Assembly (NCBI RefSeq): GCF_002796985.1
Contig: NZ_PEKX01000020.1
Coordinates: 287,197-351,196 of the forward strand
Origin: Pseudomonas sp.
GTDB taxonomy: Bacteria; Pseudomonadota; Gammaproteobacteria; Pseudomonadales; Pseudomonadaceae
Reading direction: 5' to 3'
DNA length: 64,000 nucleotides
In this document: positions 33,312 through 42,341 of the stretch, in pieces
Position numbering within the stretch: the first letter of the stretch is position 1
How the letters are laid out: each line of letters begins with the position of its first letter
The notes under the pieces: model-generated
Databases searched by the model: none
Seen by the model: the letters and a program-made list of their open reading frames with translations, nothing else
Told to the model about the DNA's origin: nothing
Made by a program: the position numbers and the translations under genes

Positions 33312-33454
33312 GGGGGACTCTTGTAGGACGGCTAGACACGGAAGCGCCGGATTATCCGCCCCGATCCCCGAATGTTCCAGACCACACACAATCAGCTGCG
33401 GCCATCCGCCGCAGCCGCGCACCTTTCGTTCAGCCGTCGTTCAGGCCCTTCCGG

Positions 33455-33841
33455 TCAGGCCGAGACGACGAAGATGGCGATGATCAGGCCCATGCCGAGG
33501 AACCACACCAGCGACCGCAGCAGCGCCAGGTCGGCCACGTAGAAGATCAGGTAGAGCAGGCGGCTGGTGACCCAGGCGATGGCCAGGCGGTCAATGGTGG
33601 CGGGCTCGGCGTTGTTCACCACGTAGGCGATGATTACCGCCGCGGCGAAGGCCGGGGTGACCTCGAAGCTGTTCATCTGGAAGGCATTAGCGCGTTTGCG
33701 GTAGCCCTCCAGGGTGGCGAGGAAGGTGCGTGGGTCGTGGTTCTGCCGGGGGCCGAAGCCGCCGCCGGTAAACTTGGCGAGGCTGGTGCCGACGTAGGGC
33801 AGGAAGATCGCGATCAGGACGCACCAGAAGGCAATGGGCAT
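33455..33841 (-). CDS. MAPEG-family membrane protein
   Basis: 128 residues with about four helices. The MAPEG-type segment FLATLEGYRKRANAFQMNSFE carries the conserved polar residues of the glutathione-binding region (RxxNxxE-like). Bacterial members are small membrane proteins of largely unknown function. Short gap to the cytochrome c' gene on the same strand. Confidence 0.85.
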   Translation of the reverse strand: MPIAFWCVLIAIFLPYVGTSLAKFTGGGFGPRQNHDPRTFLATLEGYRKRANAFQMNSFEVTPAFAAAVIIAYVVNNAEPATIDRLAIAWVTSRLLYLIFYVADLALLRSLVWFLGMGLIIAIFVVSA

Positions 33842-33941
33842 GGCGAAACTCTCGTCGAGGGGAAAGCGCGCAGCTTAGGTCATGGCCACGCGCCACGTCC
33901 TTGACCAGCTTGGCGGCTCGGCCTGTAGCCGGGGCCAATCC

Positions 33942-34772
33942 TCAGAGCTTCATCACCAGCATGCCCGCCAGTACCAGGCTGCACGCGGCCAGGCGCGGCA
34001 GGCCAAAAGGCTCCTTGAGGAAGCGCATGCCGAACAGCACCACCAGCAGCACACTGGTTTCGCGCAGCGCGGCGGCCTCGGCGATGGAGCCCAGCTGCAT
34101 GGCCCAGAGCACCAGCCCATAGCTGAGCAGCACGCAGAAGCCGACGCTCAGGCCCAGTTTCCAGTCGCTGATCCAGAACTTGGCGAAGGCGCGGGTTCGC
34201 CCGACCAGCGCCACCAGCGGGAACGGCAGGCCGGACAGCAGCGACAGCCAGACCAGGTAGTCCAGAGGCTTGGGCCAGAGCTTCAGCGCGTTGCCATCGG
34301 TCCAGGTGTAACTGCCGATGCACAGGCCCATCAGCAGTACGGTGGGATAGGCGATCCATGGCAGTTTCGAGCCGCCGCCGCCCTTGAGCAGGAACAGCAT
34401 GCCGACCGGGATCAGCAGGATGCCGAGAATCTGTTTGTCGGTCAGGTGTTCGCCACCGAAGTACAGCGTCAGCGCCAGCACCACCAGCGGCGACAGCCCG
34501 CGCATCAGCGGGTAGACCAGCCCCAGGTCGCCGACCTTGTAGGCCTGGATCAGCAGCACCCGGTAGACCAGTTGCAATGACACGGCGGCCAGCAGCCAGG
34601 GCCAGACTTCGGCAGGGGGAATCTCGATCCAGGGCAGCAAGGCCAGCCCGGCAGCGAGGCCGACCATGTCCATGCAGGCGACCACCAGCAGACGGTCATT
34701 GCTGAATTTGACGAGGGTGTTCCAGGTGGCGTGCAGCAGGGCGGCCAGCAGCACCAGGGTAGTGGCGAGCAC
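33942..34772 (-). CDS. EamA/DMT-superfamily transporter
   Basis: 276 residues, about ten membrane helices in two repeats, with the EamA pattern LHATWNTLVKFS at the N-terminus and LREPFG-like (FLKEPFGLPRLAACSLVLAG) near the C-terminus. The start is GTG at 34772, chosen because AGGAG lies about 9 bp upstream. Substrate not predictable (metabolite or amino-acid exporter). Confidence 0.85.
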   Translation of the reverse strand: MLATTLVLLAALLHATWNTLVKFSNDRLLVVACMDMVGLAAGLALLPWIEIPPAEVWPWLLAAVSLQLVYRVLLIQAYKVGDLGLVYPLMRGLSPLVVLALTLYFGGEHLTDKQILGILLIPVGMLFLLKGGGGSKLPWIAYPTVLLMGLCIGSYTWTDGNALKLWPKPLDYLVWLSLLSGLPFPLVALVGRTRAFAKFWISDWKLGLSVGFCVLLSYGLVLWAMQLGSIAEAAALRETSVLLVVLFGMRFLKEPFGLPRLAACSLVLAGMLVMKL

Positions 34773-34918
34773 GGAAACGAACTCCTGGTATAGACCAGAA
34801 CGATTCTACCCTGAGCCACCCCGTTACCGGCAAGCACCGGCTGTTTCGGACATTTCCATCTGACCTGTCAGCCGGAACTGACCTAGACTGGGCCTTTTCG
34901 CCAGCACGAGCGCCCGCC

Positions 34919-35533
34919 ATGCCACGTTTGATCAAGTTTCTCACCGGCTACATCCTCGTCACCCTGCTCTCCGGCTGCGGCTATAACGCCATGCAGGCCG
35001 GCGACGAACAGGTGAAGGCCGCCTGGTCGGAAGTGCTCAACCAGTACCAGCGCCGCGCCGACCTGGTCCCCAATCTGGTCAGCACCGTGAAGGGCTACGC
35101 CGCCCATGAGGCCTCCGTCCTGACCCAGGTGACCGAGGCACGCGCCAAGGTCGGCAGCACAACCATCAATGCAGATCAACTGGACGACCCGGAGGCGCTC
35201 AAGCGCTTCCAGCAGGCCCAGGGCCAGCTCAGCTCGGCGCTGTCGCGCCTGATGGTGGTTTCCGAGAACTACCCGCAGCTCAAGGCGGACGGCCTGTTCA
35301 AGGACCTGCTGACCCAGCTCGAAGGCACCGAGAACCGCATCACCGTCGCCCGCGGCCGCTATGTGAAGGCCGTGCAGGAGTACAACGTGATGATTCGCCA
35401 GTTCCCGCAGGTGATCACCGCGAAGATCTTCGGCTACAAGCCCAAGGCCAACTTCAGCGTGGAAAACGAAGCCGCCATCTCCACCGCGCCTAAAGTGGAC
35501 TTCGGCAACGCGCCGGCGCAGCCCGCGCAATGA
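34919..35533 (+). CDS. LemA family protein
   Basis: 204 residues. N-terminal signal with a Cys (LLSGCGYNAMQ) that could be a lipobox, followed by the LemA helical core, including AAWSEVLNQYQRRADLVPNL, TVKGYAAHE and VARGRYVKAVQEYNV. LemA proteins are membrane-associated helical-bundle proteins of uncertain function. Its stop overlaps the next start (ATGA), so the two are coupled. Confidence 0.9.
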   Translation: MPRLIKFLTGYILVTLLSGCGYNAMQAGDEQVKAAWSEVLNQYQRRADLVPNLVSTVKGYAAHEASVLTQVTEARAKVGSTTINADQLDDPEALKRFQQAQGQLSSALSRLMVVSENYPQLKADGLFKDLLTQLEGTENRITVARGRYVKAVQEYNVMIRQFPQVITAKIFGYKPKANFSVENEAAISTAPKVDFGNAPAQPAQ

Positions 35534-36519
35534 CCCTGCCGCGCTGGCTGCTGGCCGCCCTGCTGCTGTGCTGGGCGGCCGTGCTGCAAGCCGCGCCGGT
35601 CGCCATCCCGCCGCTCAGCGCCCGCGTCACCGACCTCACCCAGACCCTCGACGCGAGCCAGCGCGCGCAGCTGGAAAGCCAGCTCGCCGGTCTGGAGCAG
35701 CGCAAGGGCGCGCAGATCGCCGTGCTGCTGATCCCCACTACCGGCGAGGACAGCATCGAGGACTACGCGGTACGAGCCTTCGAACAGTGGAAACTGGGCC
35801 GCAAGGGCGTGGATGACGGTGTGCTGCTGGTGGTTGCCAAGAATGACCGCGCGCTGCGCATCGAGGTCGGTTACGGCCTGGAAGGCACCATCACCGACGT
35901 GCAGGCCGGGCGCATCATCCGCGACACCATAGTCCCGCACTTCAAGACTGGTGACTTCGCCGGTGGCATCCAGGCCGGCGTGGACAGCCTGGTAGCGCTG
36001 GTAGAACCGCCAGCGGCGGCCCCCGCCGAACCCGACGAGAACGCAGCGGATCAGCTGCCGCAGACGGGCCCGGCCGAGAACTACAGCGACGCCTACTCCA
36101 ACCGCAACGCCAGCGCCGCCGAAGAGATTCCACCCGCGCGCCTGGTGGCGCTGCTCGGCCTGCTGGTCGGTGTGCCCCTGCTGGGCATGCTGCTGCCGGT
36201 GTCGTGGATGCGCCAGCGCAGCATGGGCCGCTACCTGCTGTGCAGTGGGCTGGTCGGCGGTATTGCCGCAGGCGTGCTGCTGGCCGCCGAAACCAACCCC
36301 ATCGCACTGCAACAACAGATGATCGGCGCCTTCTCGATTCCCCTGGTGCTGTACCTCTTCTTCCTGCCACCGATGTGGCTGACCATGGGCGTGCTGCAAC
36401 TGCTCATGACGATCATCAGCTCGATCGGCCGTGGCGGGCGCGGAGGTGGCGGTGGGGGCGGCGGTTTCCGTGGCGGCGGTGGCTCCAGCGGCGGCGGTGG
36501 AGCCTCCGGCCGCTGGTAA
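35530..36519 (+). CDS. TPM-domain (YgcG-type) membrane protein with glycine-rich tail
   Basis: 329 residues. Signal peptide (about 1-22), TPM/DUF477 phosphatase-like domain (about 28-165; ARVTDLTQTLDASQRAQLE, LGRKGVDDGVLLVVAKNDR, RIEVGYGLEGTITD). Two or three membrane helices follow, then a C-terminal Gly/Ser tail ending GGGASGRW. LemA plus a TPM protein with this tail is a common conserved pair; biochemical role not known. It ends 15 bp from the convergent ABC gene. Confidence 0.9.
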   Translation: MTLPRWLLAALLLCWAAVLQAAPVAIPPLSARVTDLTQTLDASQRAQLESQLAGLEQRKGAQIAVLLIPTTGEDSIEDYAVRAFEQWKLGRKGVDDGVLLVVAKNDRALRIEVGYGLEGTITDVQAGRIIRDTIVPHFKTGDFAGGIQAGVDSLVALVEPPAAAPAEPDENAADQLPQTGPAENYSDAYSNRNASAAEEIPPARLVALLGLLVGVPLLGMLLPVSWMRQRSMGRYLLCSGLVGGIAAGVLLAAETNPIALQQQMIGAFSIPLVLYLFFLPPMWLTMGVLQLLMTIISSIGRGGRGGGGGGGGFRGGGGSSGGGGASGRW

Positions 36520-36534
36520 CACCGATGAGCAGAA

Positions 36535-37311
36535 TTACAGGGCGGCGACGCCCTGCTCTTCTTCGCGGATCGAGCGCAGTACCTGGCGCTGCAGGTCGAT
36601 GAACTCGGCGCTGGCGGCCATGTCCTCGTGGCGCGGGCGGCCGAGCTTCACGTCGAAGGTCGTCTTGATCCGCCCCGGCCCCAGCCCCATCACCACGATA
36701 CGGTCGGACAAGTACACCGCCTCTTCCACGTCGTGGGTAACGAACATCACCGTCAGCCGGTGGGTTTCCCAGATGCGCGTGAGCAGCTCCTGCATCTGGT
36801 GGCGGGTCATGGCGTCCAGCGCGCCGAAGGGCTCGTCCATCAGCAGGATCTTCGGCCGGTAGGACAACGCACGGGCAATCGCCACGCGCTGCTTCATGCC
36901 ACCGGAAAGCTCATTCGGATAGGCCTCGGCGAACTTCGTCAGCTTCACCAGCTCCAGGTGTTCGTCGGCAATCTCGCGGCACTGCGCGCGGGACATGCCA
37001 GCCGCCTTGAGGGCGAACTCGACGTTCTGCCGCGCGGTGAGCCAGGGCAACAGGGTGTAGGACTGGAACACCACGCCACGGTCCAGACCGGGCCCTGCGA
37101 TCGGCACGCCATCGACCTTCACGCTGCCGCTGTCGAATTCTTCCAGGCCGGCGGCGATGGACAGCAGCGTGCTCTTGCCGCAACCCGAAGTGCCGACGAT
37201 GGAAACGAACTCGTTGTCCGCCAGGGTCAGGTCGATATGGCGCAGCACCTCGCGGCGTTCCTTGCCGACCGCGAAGCTCTTGTTCAGGCCGGAAATTTCC
37301 AGGGTCGCCAT
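36535..37311 (-). CDS. ABC transporter ATP-binding protein (nitrate/sulfonate/taurine type)
   Basis: 258 residues. Walker A GTSGCGKST near 41-49, Q-loop VVFQSYTLLPWLT, signature LSGGMKQR, Walker B ILLMDEPFGALD, and H-loop VTHDVEEA. It belongs to the SsuB/TauB subgroup. The start overlaps the permease stop by one base (TGATG). Last gene of the SBP-permease-ATPase set; substrate not predictable, probably a small organic anion or sulfonate. Confidence 0.92.
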   Translation of the reverse strand: MATLEISGLNKSFAVGKERREVLRHIDLTLADNEFVSIVGTSGCGKSTLLSIAAGLEEFDSGSVKVDGVPIAGPGLDRGVVFQSYTLLPWLTARQNVEFALKAAGMSRAQCREIADEHLELVKLTKFAEAYPNELSGGMKQRVAIARALSYRPKILLMDEPFGALDAMTRHQMQELLTRIWETHRLTVMFVTHDVEEAVYLSDRIVVMGLGPGRIKTTFDVKLGRPRHEDMAASAEFIDLQRQVLRSIREEEQGVAAL

Positions 37312-38117
37312 CAGCTGCGTCTCCGGTTGTAGCGGAACAGGACCTTCTCGCCGGCGCGCATGGCCTGGTCGGTGATCAGGCCGAGGAAGCCGAGCAGAAG
37401 GATGTAGCCGATGATGGTGTCGGTCTGGAAGAAGCGCTGGGACACGGTGATGCGATAGCCCAGGCCCGAGGTCGCGGCCACCAGCTCGGCCAGCACCAGC
37501 CAGGTCCAGGCCCAGCCGAGGCTGATCCTCAATGCATCCCAGATGCCCGGCAGCGCGCTGGGCAGAACGATCTTCAGCAGAATGTGGCGGTCCGGCATGC
37601 CGAGGGTGCGACCGAGGCCGACGAAGTCCGCCGGCACGCGCTTGATGGCATCCATCACCATCAGCACCTGCTGGAAGAAGGTGCCGATCCAGATGATGAG
37701 GAATTTCTGGAAGTCGCTGGTGCCGGCCCAGAGGATCGTCAGCGGGACGAAGGCGACCACCGGCATGTAGCGCACGAAGTCCACCAGCGGCTCGGTGGCG
37801 GCCTTCCAGAAGCCGTAGCAGCCGGCAAACACGCCGATCACGATGGACATCGCCGAGGACACCAGGAAGGCGACGGCGATGCGGTACACGCTGACTTTAA
37901 GGTCCGACCACAGGGTGCCGTCGGCCGCCAGCTTGAGCATGCGCGCCCAGACATCGCCGGGTGCCGGCAGGAAGATTTTCGGCACCGTGCCGCTGGCGCC
38001 GGCCAGCCACCAGAGCAGCGCCAGCAGGACGAACACGGCGCCGCCGATAAGCAGAAAATGGCGCTGCGCAATCGGCTTGCCGATGGTGAACAGCGGGTTG
38101 GATTTGCGGGCTTTCAT
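37311..38117 (-). CDS. ABC transporter permease (SsuC/TauC type)
   Basis: 268 residues with about six membrane helices and the permease loop EAA-like motif LGRTLGMPDRHILLKIVLPSALPGIWDALR near 170-200. The N-terminal KPIAQRHFLL precedes the first helix. Overlaps the ATPase gene by 1 bp; 70 bp after the binding protein. Confidence 0.92.
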   Translation of the reverse strand: MKARKSNPLFTIGKPIAQRHFLLIGGAVFVLLALLWWLAGASGTVPKIFLPAPGDVWARMLKLAADGTLWSDLKVSVYRIAVAFLVSSAMSIVIGVFAGCYGFWKAATEPLVDFVRYMPVVAFVPLTILWAGTSDFQKFLIIWIGTFFQQVLMVMDAIKRVPADFVGLGRTLGMPDRHILLKIVLPSALPGIWDALRISLGWAWTWLVLAELVAATSGLGYRITVSQRFFQTDTIIGYILLLGFLGLITDQAMRAGEKVLFRYNRRRS

Positions 38118-38187
38118 GCAGGACTCGTCGAACGGTCAAAGACGCGCGCCGGCTCGGGGCCGGCGCGCGTGGCACTTCAGAGGGGCA

Positions 38188-39195
38188 TCAGAGGGCTTCG
38201 ACGAAACGCGCGTCGATGGCCTGCGCCGGAGTGACCGGCTGCTGCAGGATGCCGGCTTCGCTGGCAGCCTTCTGGATGTGCTCGAAGGAGCCTTTCTGGA
38301 AGCTGCCTTTCAGCTCAGCCTTGTTCTCTTTCACCGAGTAGAAGTGCACGCCGTCGAAGGCGCTGGTCAGCTCGGACTCGTCGGCGCCCACGCCCTTGGC
38401 GATGGCCGCGCGGCCTTCGGCACCCTTCTCGTTGTAGTGCTTGAGGCCGGCTTCCCAGCTCTTGATCAGCGCCAGCACCTGGCCGGGACGCTCCTTCAGC
38501 ACTTCATCACGGACCACGAACACGTCGCTGATGATGCCCGGATCATCCGAGCCCTTGTACAGCAGGTTGACCTTGGGGTTCTGCTGCTTGGCGGCGGACA
38601 GGTACGGCTCGTAGGTCACCGCGGCCGGAACCTGCCCGGCGATCAGTGCGCTACCGGCGCTGGCGGCGGGCATCGGCACCGGCTGCACGTCGGCGATGGT
38701 CAGGCCGGCCTTGCGCAGGGCACTGTGCAAAAGGATGTCGCTGGTGGTGCCTTCTTCGTAGGCGACCTGCTTGCCCTTGAGGTCGGTCAGGGTCTTGATC
38801 GACGGATCGACGATCAGTGCATCGGCGCTGGTGCTCTGGTCCAGCAGCAGGACGATCTTCACCGGCAGGCCGGCGGCGACCATGGCCATGGCGGTGTGGG
38901 TGGCGAGGTTGCCGCCATCGATCTGGCCGCTGGCCAGGGCGGCGTTCATGTCCTTGTCTTCGGTGAAGTTGACCAGTTCGACCTGCTCCAGGCCGTTGGC
39001 CTTGAAGGCACCGGCCTGCTCAGCCACGTACCACTGGCCGTAGCCCAGCCAGGGCTGCATGCCCATCTTGAAGGTGCCTGCCTCAGGCTTGATGTCAGCC
39101 TTGAGCGGTGCGGCGTGCGCGGCGCCGGCCAGCAACAGGCTGGCGCAGGTAGCCACGGCCAGTTGGCGCAGCGCGGATGCGAAGGTGGTGTGCAT
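38188..39195 (-). CDS. ABC transporter substrate-binding protein (NMT1/TauA-like)
   Basis: 335 residues. Sec signal peptide ending AGAAHAAP; then a periplasmic-binding fold with the SsuA/TauA/NMT1-like hallmarks MGMQPWLGYGQWYVAEQAG, NLATHTAMAMVAAGLP and TSDILLHSALRKAG. Closest by pattern to nitrate/sulfonate/taurine receptors. First gene of a three-gene uptake operon. The 178 bp upstream, to the thioesterase gene, would hold its promoter. Confidence 0.9.
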   Translation of the reverse strand: MHTTFASALRQLAVATCASLLLAGAAHAAPLKADIKPEAGTFKMGMQPWLGYGQWYVAEQAGAFKANGLEQVELVNFTEDKDMNAALASGQIDGGNLATHTAMAMVAAGLPVKIVLLLDQSTSADALIVDPSIKTLTDLKGKQVAYEEGTTSDILLHSALRKAGLTIADVQPVPMPAASAGSALIAGQVPAAVTYEPYLSAAKQQNPKVNLLYKGSDDPGIISDVFVVRDEVLKERPGQVLALIKSWEAGLKHYNEKGAEGRAAIAKGVGADESELTSAFDGVHFYSVKENKAELKGSFQKGSFEHIQKAASEAGILQQPVTPAQAIDARFVEAL

Positions 39196-39374
39196 GGTCT
39201 CTCCCCGGTCATTGTTCTGATGCAGTCAATCTGCAAGATCGGCGGGGAGCAGCGTCGGCCCATGCCCGCCGTGGGCGGGCAAAGGCTCACACTCAATCGA
39301 CGCAAATGCAAAGGTTTTCGCCGGGGATCGGCTTGGCTCCGGGCCCGCAGGCAATCACCTTGGCAAGTCAGCCA

Positions 39375-39782
39375 TCAGGGCTGCGGAATGGCGTCGTCCT
39401 TGAACTGGTCCTTGATATAGAGAATCTCGGTGCGGCCATGGGGTGCCGGCTGGCCGTCCGGGCCGATATTGACGAAGACCATCCGGTCGACCGTGAGAAT
39501 GCTCTTGCGGGTGATCTTGTTGCGCACTTCGCAGCTCAGGGTGATCGAGGTGCGGCCGAACTCGGTGGCGGTGATGCCCAGCTCGATGATGTCGCCCTGG
39601 CGCGCGGAACTGACGAAGTTGATCTCCGAGATGAACTTGGTGACCACGCGCTGGTTGCCCAGTTGGACGATGGCGTAGATCGCCGCTTCTTCGTCGATCC
39701 ACTTCAGAAGACTGCCGCCGAACAGGGTGCCGTTCGGGTTGAGGTCTTCAGGCTTGACCCATTTGCGGGTATGGAAATTCAT
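39375..39782 (-). CDS. Hotdog-fold acyl-CoA thioesterase
   Basis: 135 residues. Hotdog motif with catalytic-type Asp in NPNGTLFGGSLLKWIDEEAA near the N-terminus and FVSSARQGDIIELG in the strand region. Hydrolyses acyl-CoA thioesters, similar to YciA/BACH-type enzymes. It lies beside the glutarate-degradation genes, so a role in clearing glutaryl- or crotonyl-CoA is possible but unproven. Confidence 0.88.
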   Translation of the reverse strand: MNFHTRKWVKPEDLNPNGTLFGGSLLKWIDEEAAIYAIVQLGNQRVVTKFISEINFVSSARQGDIIELGITATEFGRTSITLSCEVRNKITRKSILTVDRMVFVNIGPDGQPAPHGRTEILYIKDQFKDDAIPQP

Positions 39783-39887
39783 GGAAGCTCCTTCTTGGGA
39801 GGTTGCGCCTCGTGAGCGCGATGACGGGGAAAGCCCCGCCGGCTATGCAAGTCTGGATCAGCCCCGCCTCAGGCACCTTGCCATGGC

Positions 39888-40796
39888 TCAGCCGAGCCCG
39901 GCTTCGGCGCGGTATTGCGCGGCCTCGTCGACCAGCCAGTCGCGGAACGCGCCCAAGGTCGCCGACTCCACCTTGCGCTCGGGAATCATCAGGTAATAGG
40001 CATTTTCGCTCAAATAGGCATGTTGCATCGGCACGATCAGCCTGCCGTCGGCCAGCTCCTGCTGGATCAACATCGGCGGGATCAGCGCCATTCCCATGCC
40101 GTGCATCGCGGCCTGGGCGAGCATGGAGAACAGTTCGTAGCGGGTGCCGCTCATGTCGTGCGCCACGCTCATGCCCAGCGAGCCGAACCACTGGCGCCAG
40201 GCGTAGGGCCGGGTGGTCTGCTGCATCAGTGGCAGCGCGGATATCTCGGCGGCCGAGAGCTCGCTGCGCCCGCCCAGCAGCTCGGGGCTGCACACCGGCA
40301 CCGGGTTCTCGTGCATGAGGAAGTTGGCCACCGTACCGGACCAAACACCGTCACCGAAATACAGCGCAGCATCGAACTCGGTGTCAGCAAACAGGAAGGG
40401 CCGGGTGCGGTTGGTCAGGTTGACCGTGACTTCCGGGTGCAGGCGCTTGAAGTCCTTCAGCCGCGGCAGCAGCCACTGGGTGGCAAAGGTCGGCACCACG
40501 GCCAGTTCCAGCGTGCCGCCACCCTGCTGGCCCATCACCGCCAGGGTGTCGCGCTCCACGGCGTCCAGGCGCTGGGCGACGCGGCGGCTGTAGTTGAGCC
40601 CCGCCTCGGTCAGCTTCACCCCACGCCGTGAACGGCGGAACAGCTCGACACCGAGGAACTCCTCCAGCGTGGCGATCTGCCGGCAGATCGCGCTCTGGGT
40701 CAGCGACAGCTCGTCGGCGGCCTTGGTGAAACTCTCGTGGCGGGCGGCGGATTCGAAGGCGACCAGCGCCGCGGTGGTCGGGATTTTGCGTCGCAT
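39888..40796 (-). CDS. gcdR: LysR-family regulator of glutarate catabolism (GcdR-like)
   Basis: 302 residues from ATG 40796 (MRRKIPTTAALVAFESAARHESF). N-terminal winged HTH (AADELSLTQSAICRQIATLEEFLGVELFRR) and a LysR effector domain. Divergent from gcdH with 228 bp between, the arrangement of the glutarate-responsive GcdR in Pseudomonas. Upstream in-frame codons to 40970 are rejected because they cross the divergent promoter. Confidence 0.88.
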   Translation of the reverse strand: MRRKIPTTAALVAFESAARHESFTKAADELSLTQSAICRQIATLEEFLGVELFRRSRRGVKLTEAGLNYSRRVAQRLDAVERDTLAVMGQQGGGTLELAVVPTFATQWLLPRLKDFKRLHPEVTVNLTNRTRPFLFADTEFDAALYFGDGVWSGTVANFLMHENPVPVCSPELLGGRSELSAAEISALPLMQQTTRPYAWRQWFGSLGMSVAHDMSGTRYELFSMLAQAAMHGMGMALIPPMLIQQELADGRLIVPMQHAYLSENAYYLMIPERKVESATLGAFRDWLVDEAAQYRAEAGLG

Positions 40797-40931
40797 CGAA
40801 TGCCTCTTCGGAATATCGCGATGCGCGAGACTCGCTGCAAACACCTTGAACAGAGGCGTTATCGCGAATAGTCGCTGCAATCCTGTATTTACGGAGTGAC
40901 AAAATAGCACAACAGCATGCGAATTAGTCGG

Positions 40932-40961
40932 TTGCCCGGCTTCCCGACGGCTGACTAGGAT
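40932..40961 (+). promoter_or_regulatory. gcdH: Candidate promoter for gcdH
   Basis: TTGCCC (40932-40937) and TAGGAT (40956-40961) with an 18-bp spacer lie about 64 bp before the gcdH ATG. The surrounding gcdR-gcdH gap also holds palindromic stretches such as TCGCGATGCGCGA that may be operator sites. Confidence 0.35.
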
Positions 40962-41024
40962 GGCCCACACCGAGCCCGCCTAGACTTGTGCGGGTCATTC
41001 ACCGTCTGCGTTCGAGGTTTCTCC

Positions 41025-42206
41025 ATGGCGACCAAAGCAAGCTTCAACTGGGAAGATCCGCTGCTGCTGGATCAGCAACTCACCGAAGAAGAGCGCATGG
41101 TGCGCGACAGCGCCTATCAGTTCGCCCAGGACAAGCTGGCCCCGCGCGTGCTGGAAGCCTTCCGCCATGAGCAGACCGACCCGGCGATCTTCCGCGAGAT
41201 GGGCGAAACCGGCCTGCTCGGCGCGACCATCCCCGAACAATACGGCGGCAGCGGCCTGAACTACGTGTGCTACGGCCTGATCGCCCGTGAAGTCGAGCGC
41301 ATCGACTCCGGCTACCGCTCGATGATGAGCGTGCAGTCTTCCCTGGTGATGGTGCCGATCAACGAATTCGGCAACGAAGCCACCAAGCAGAAATACCTGC
41401 CGAAACTGGCCAGCGGCGAATACATCGGCTGCTTCGGCCTGACCGAGCCGGACCACGGTTCCGACCCGGGCTCGATGATCACCCGCGCCAAGAAAGTCGA
41501 CGGCGGCTACCGCCTGACCGGCGCCAAGATGTGGATCACCAACAGCCCGATCGCCGACGTCTTCGTGGTCTGGGCCAAGGACGACGAAGGCCAGATCCGC
41601 GGCTTCGTCCTGGAAAAAGGCTGGGAAGGCCTGTCCGCCCCGGCGATCCACGGCAAGGTCGGCCTGCGCGCCTCGATCACCGGCGAAATCGTGATGAACA
41701 ACGTGTTCTGCCCGGAAGAGAACGCCTTCCCGGAAGTGCGCGGCCTGCGTGGTCCGTTCACCTGCCTGAACTCCGCCCGCTACGGCATCTCCTGGGGCGC
41801 CCTGGGTGCCGCCGAAGCCTGCTGGCACACCGCTCGCCAGTACACCCTGGACCGCAAGCAGTTCGGCCGCCCGCTGGCCGCCAACCAGCTGATCCAGAAG
41901 AAACTGGCCGACATGCAGACCGACATCACCCTCGCCCTGCAGGGCTGCCTGCGCCTGGGCCGGATGAAGGACGAAGGCACCGCCGCCGTCGAAATCACCT
42001 CGATCATGAAGCGCAACAGCTGCGGCAAGGCGCTGGACATTGCCCGCCTGGCCCGCGACATGCTCGGCGGCAACGGCATCTCCGACGAGTTCGGCGTTGC
42101 CCGCCACCTGGTCAACCTGGAAGTGGTGAACACCTATGAAGGTACCCACGACGTCCACGCGCTGATCCTCGGCCGCGCCCAGACCGGTATCCAGGCGTTC
42201 TTCTAA
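41025..42206 (+). CDS. gcdH: Glutaryl-CoA dehydrogenase
   Basis: 393 residues from ATG 41025 (MATKASFNWEDPLLLDQQL). FAD acyl-CoA dehydrogenase that oxidatively decarboxylates glutaryl-CoA to crotonyl-CoA. Family motifs: GCFGLTEPDHGSDPGSM, MWITNSPIADVFVVWAK, and catalytic Glu in NTYEGTHDVHALILGRA. The RYGISWGALGAAEAC segment is typical of GCDH. The CoA-transferase follows on the same strand. Confidence 0.96.
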   Translation: MATKASFNWEDPLLLDQQLTEEERMVRDSAYQFAQDKLAPRVLEAFRHEQTDPAIFREMGETGLLGATIPEQYGGSGLNYVCYGLIAREVERIDSGYRSMMSVQSSLVMVPINEFGNEATKQKYLPKLASGEYIGCFGLTEPDHGSDPGSMITRAKKVDGGYRLTGAKMWITNSPIADVFVVWAKDDEGQIRGFVLEKGWEGLSAPAIHGKVGLRASITGEIVMNNVFCPEENAFPEVRGLRGPFTCLNSARYGISWGALGAAEACWHTARQYTLDRKQFGRPLAANQLIQKKLADMQTDITLALQGCLRLGRMKDEGTAAVEITSIMKRNSCGKALDIARLARDMLGGNGISDEFGVARHLVNLEVVNTYEGTHDVHALILGRAQTGIQAFF

Positions 42207-42213
42207 GCGCCTC

Positions 42214-42256
42214 GCGCCGGCCCGAGCTCATCAAGAGTCGAGCCGGCGCACGTTTT
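42214..42256 (+). terminator. Hairpin after gcdH
   Basis: GCGCCGGC (42214-42221) pairs with GCCGGCGC (42242-42249), extended by a few more base pairs, and is followed by a short T run (GTTTTACC). It is probably a partial terminator within the gcdH-CoA-transferase operon. Confidence 0.55.
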
Positions 42257-42341
42257 ACCTCTCGCCCGAGAGGCCCCGGGGAGGACCGTGGAGTCCCCGC
42301 ACTGCGCCCTCCCCGCCCCTATTCACGCTGCAGGTGATTGC

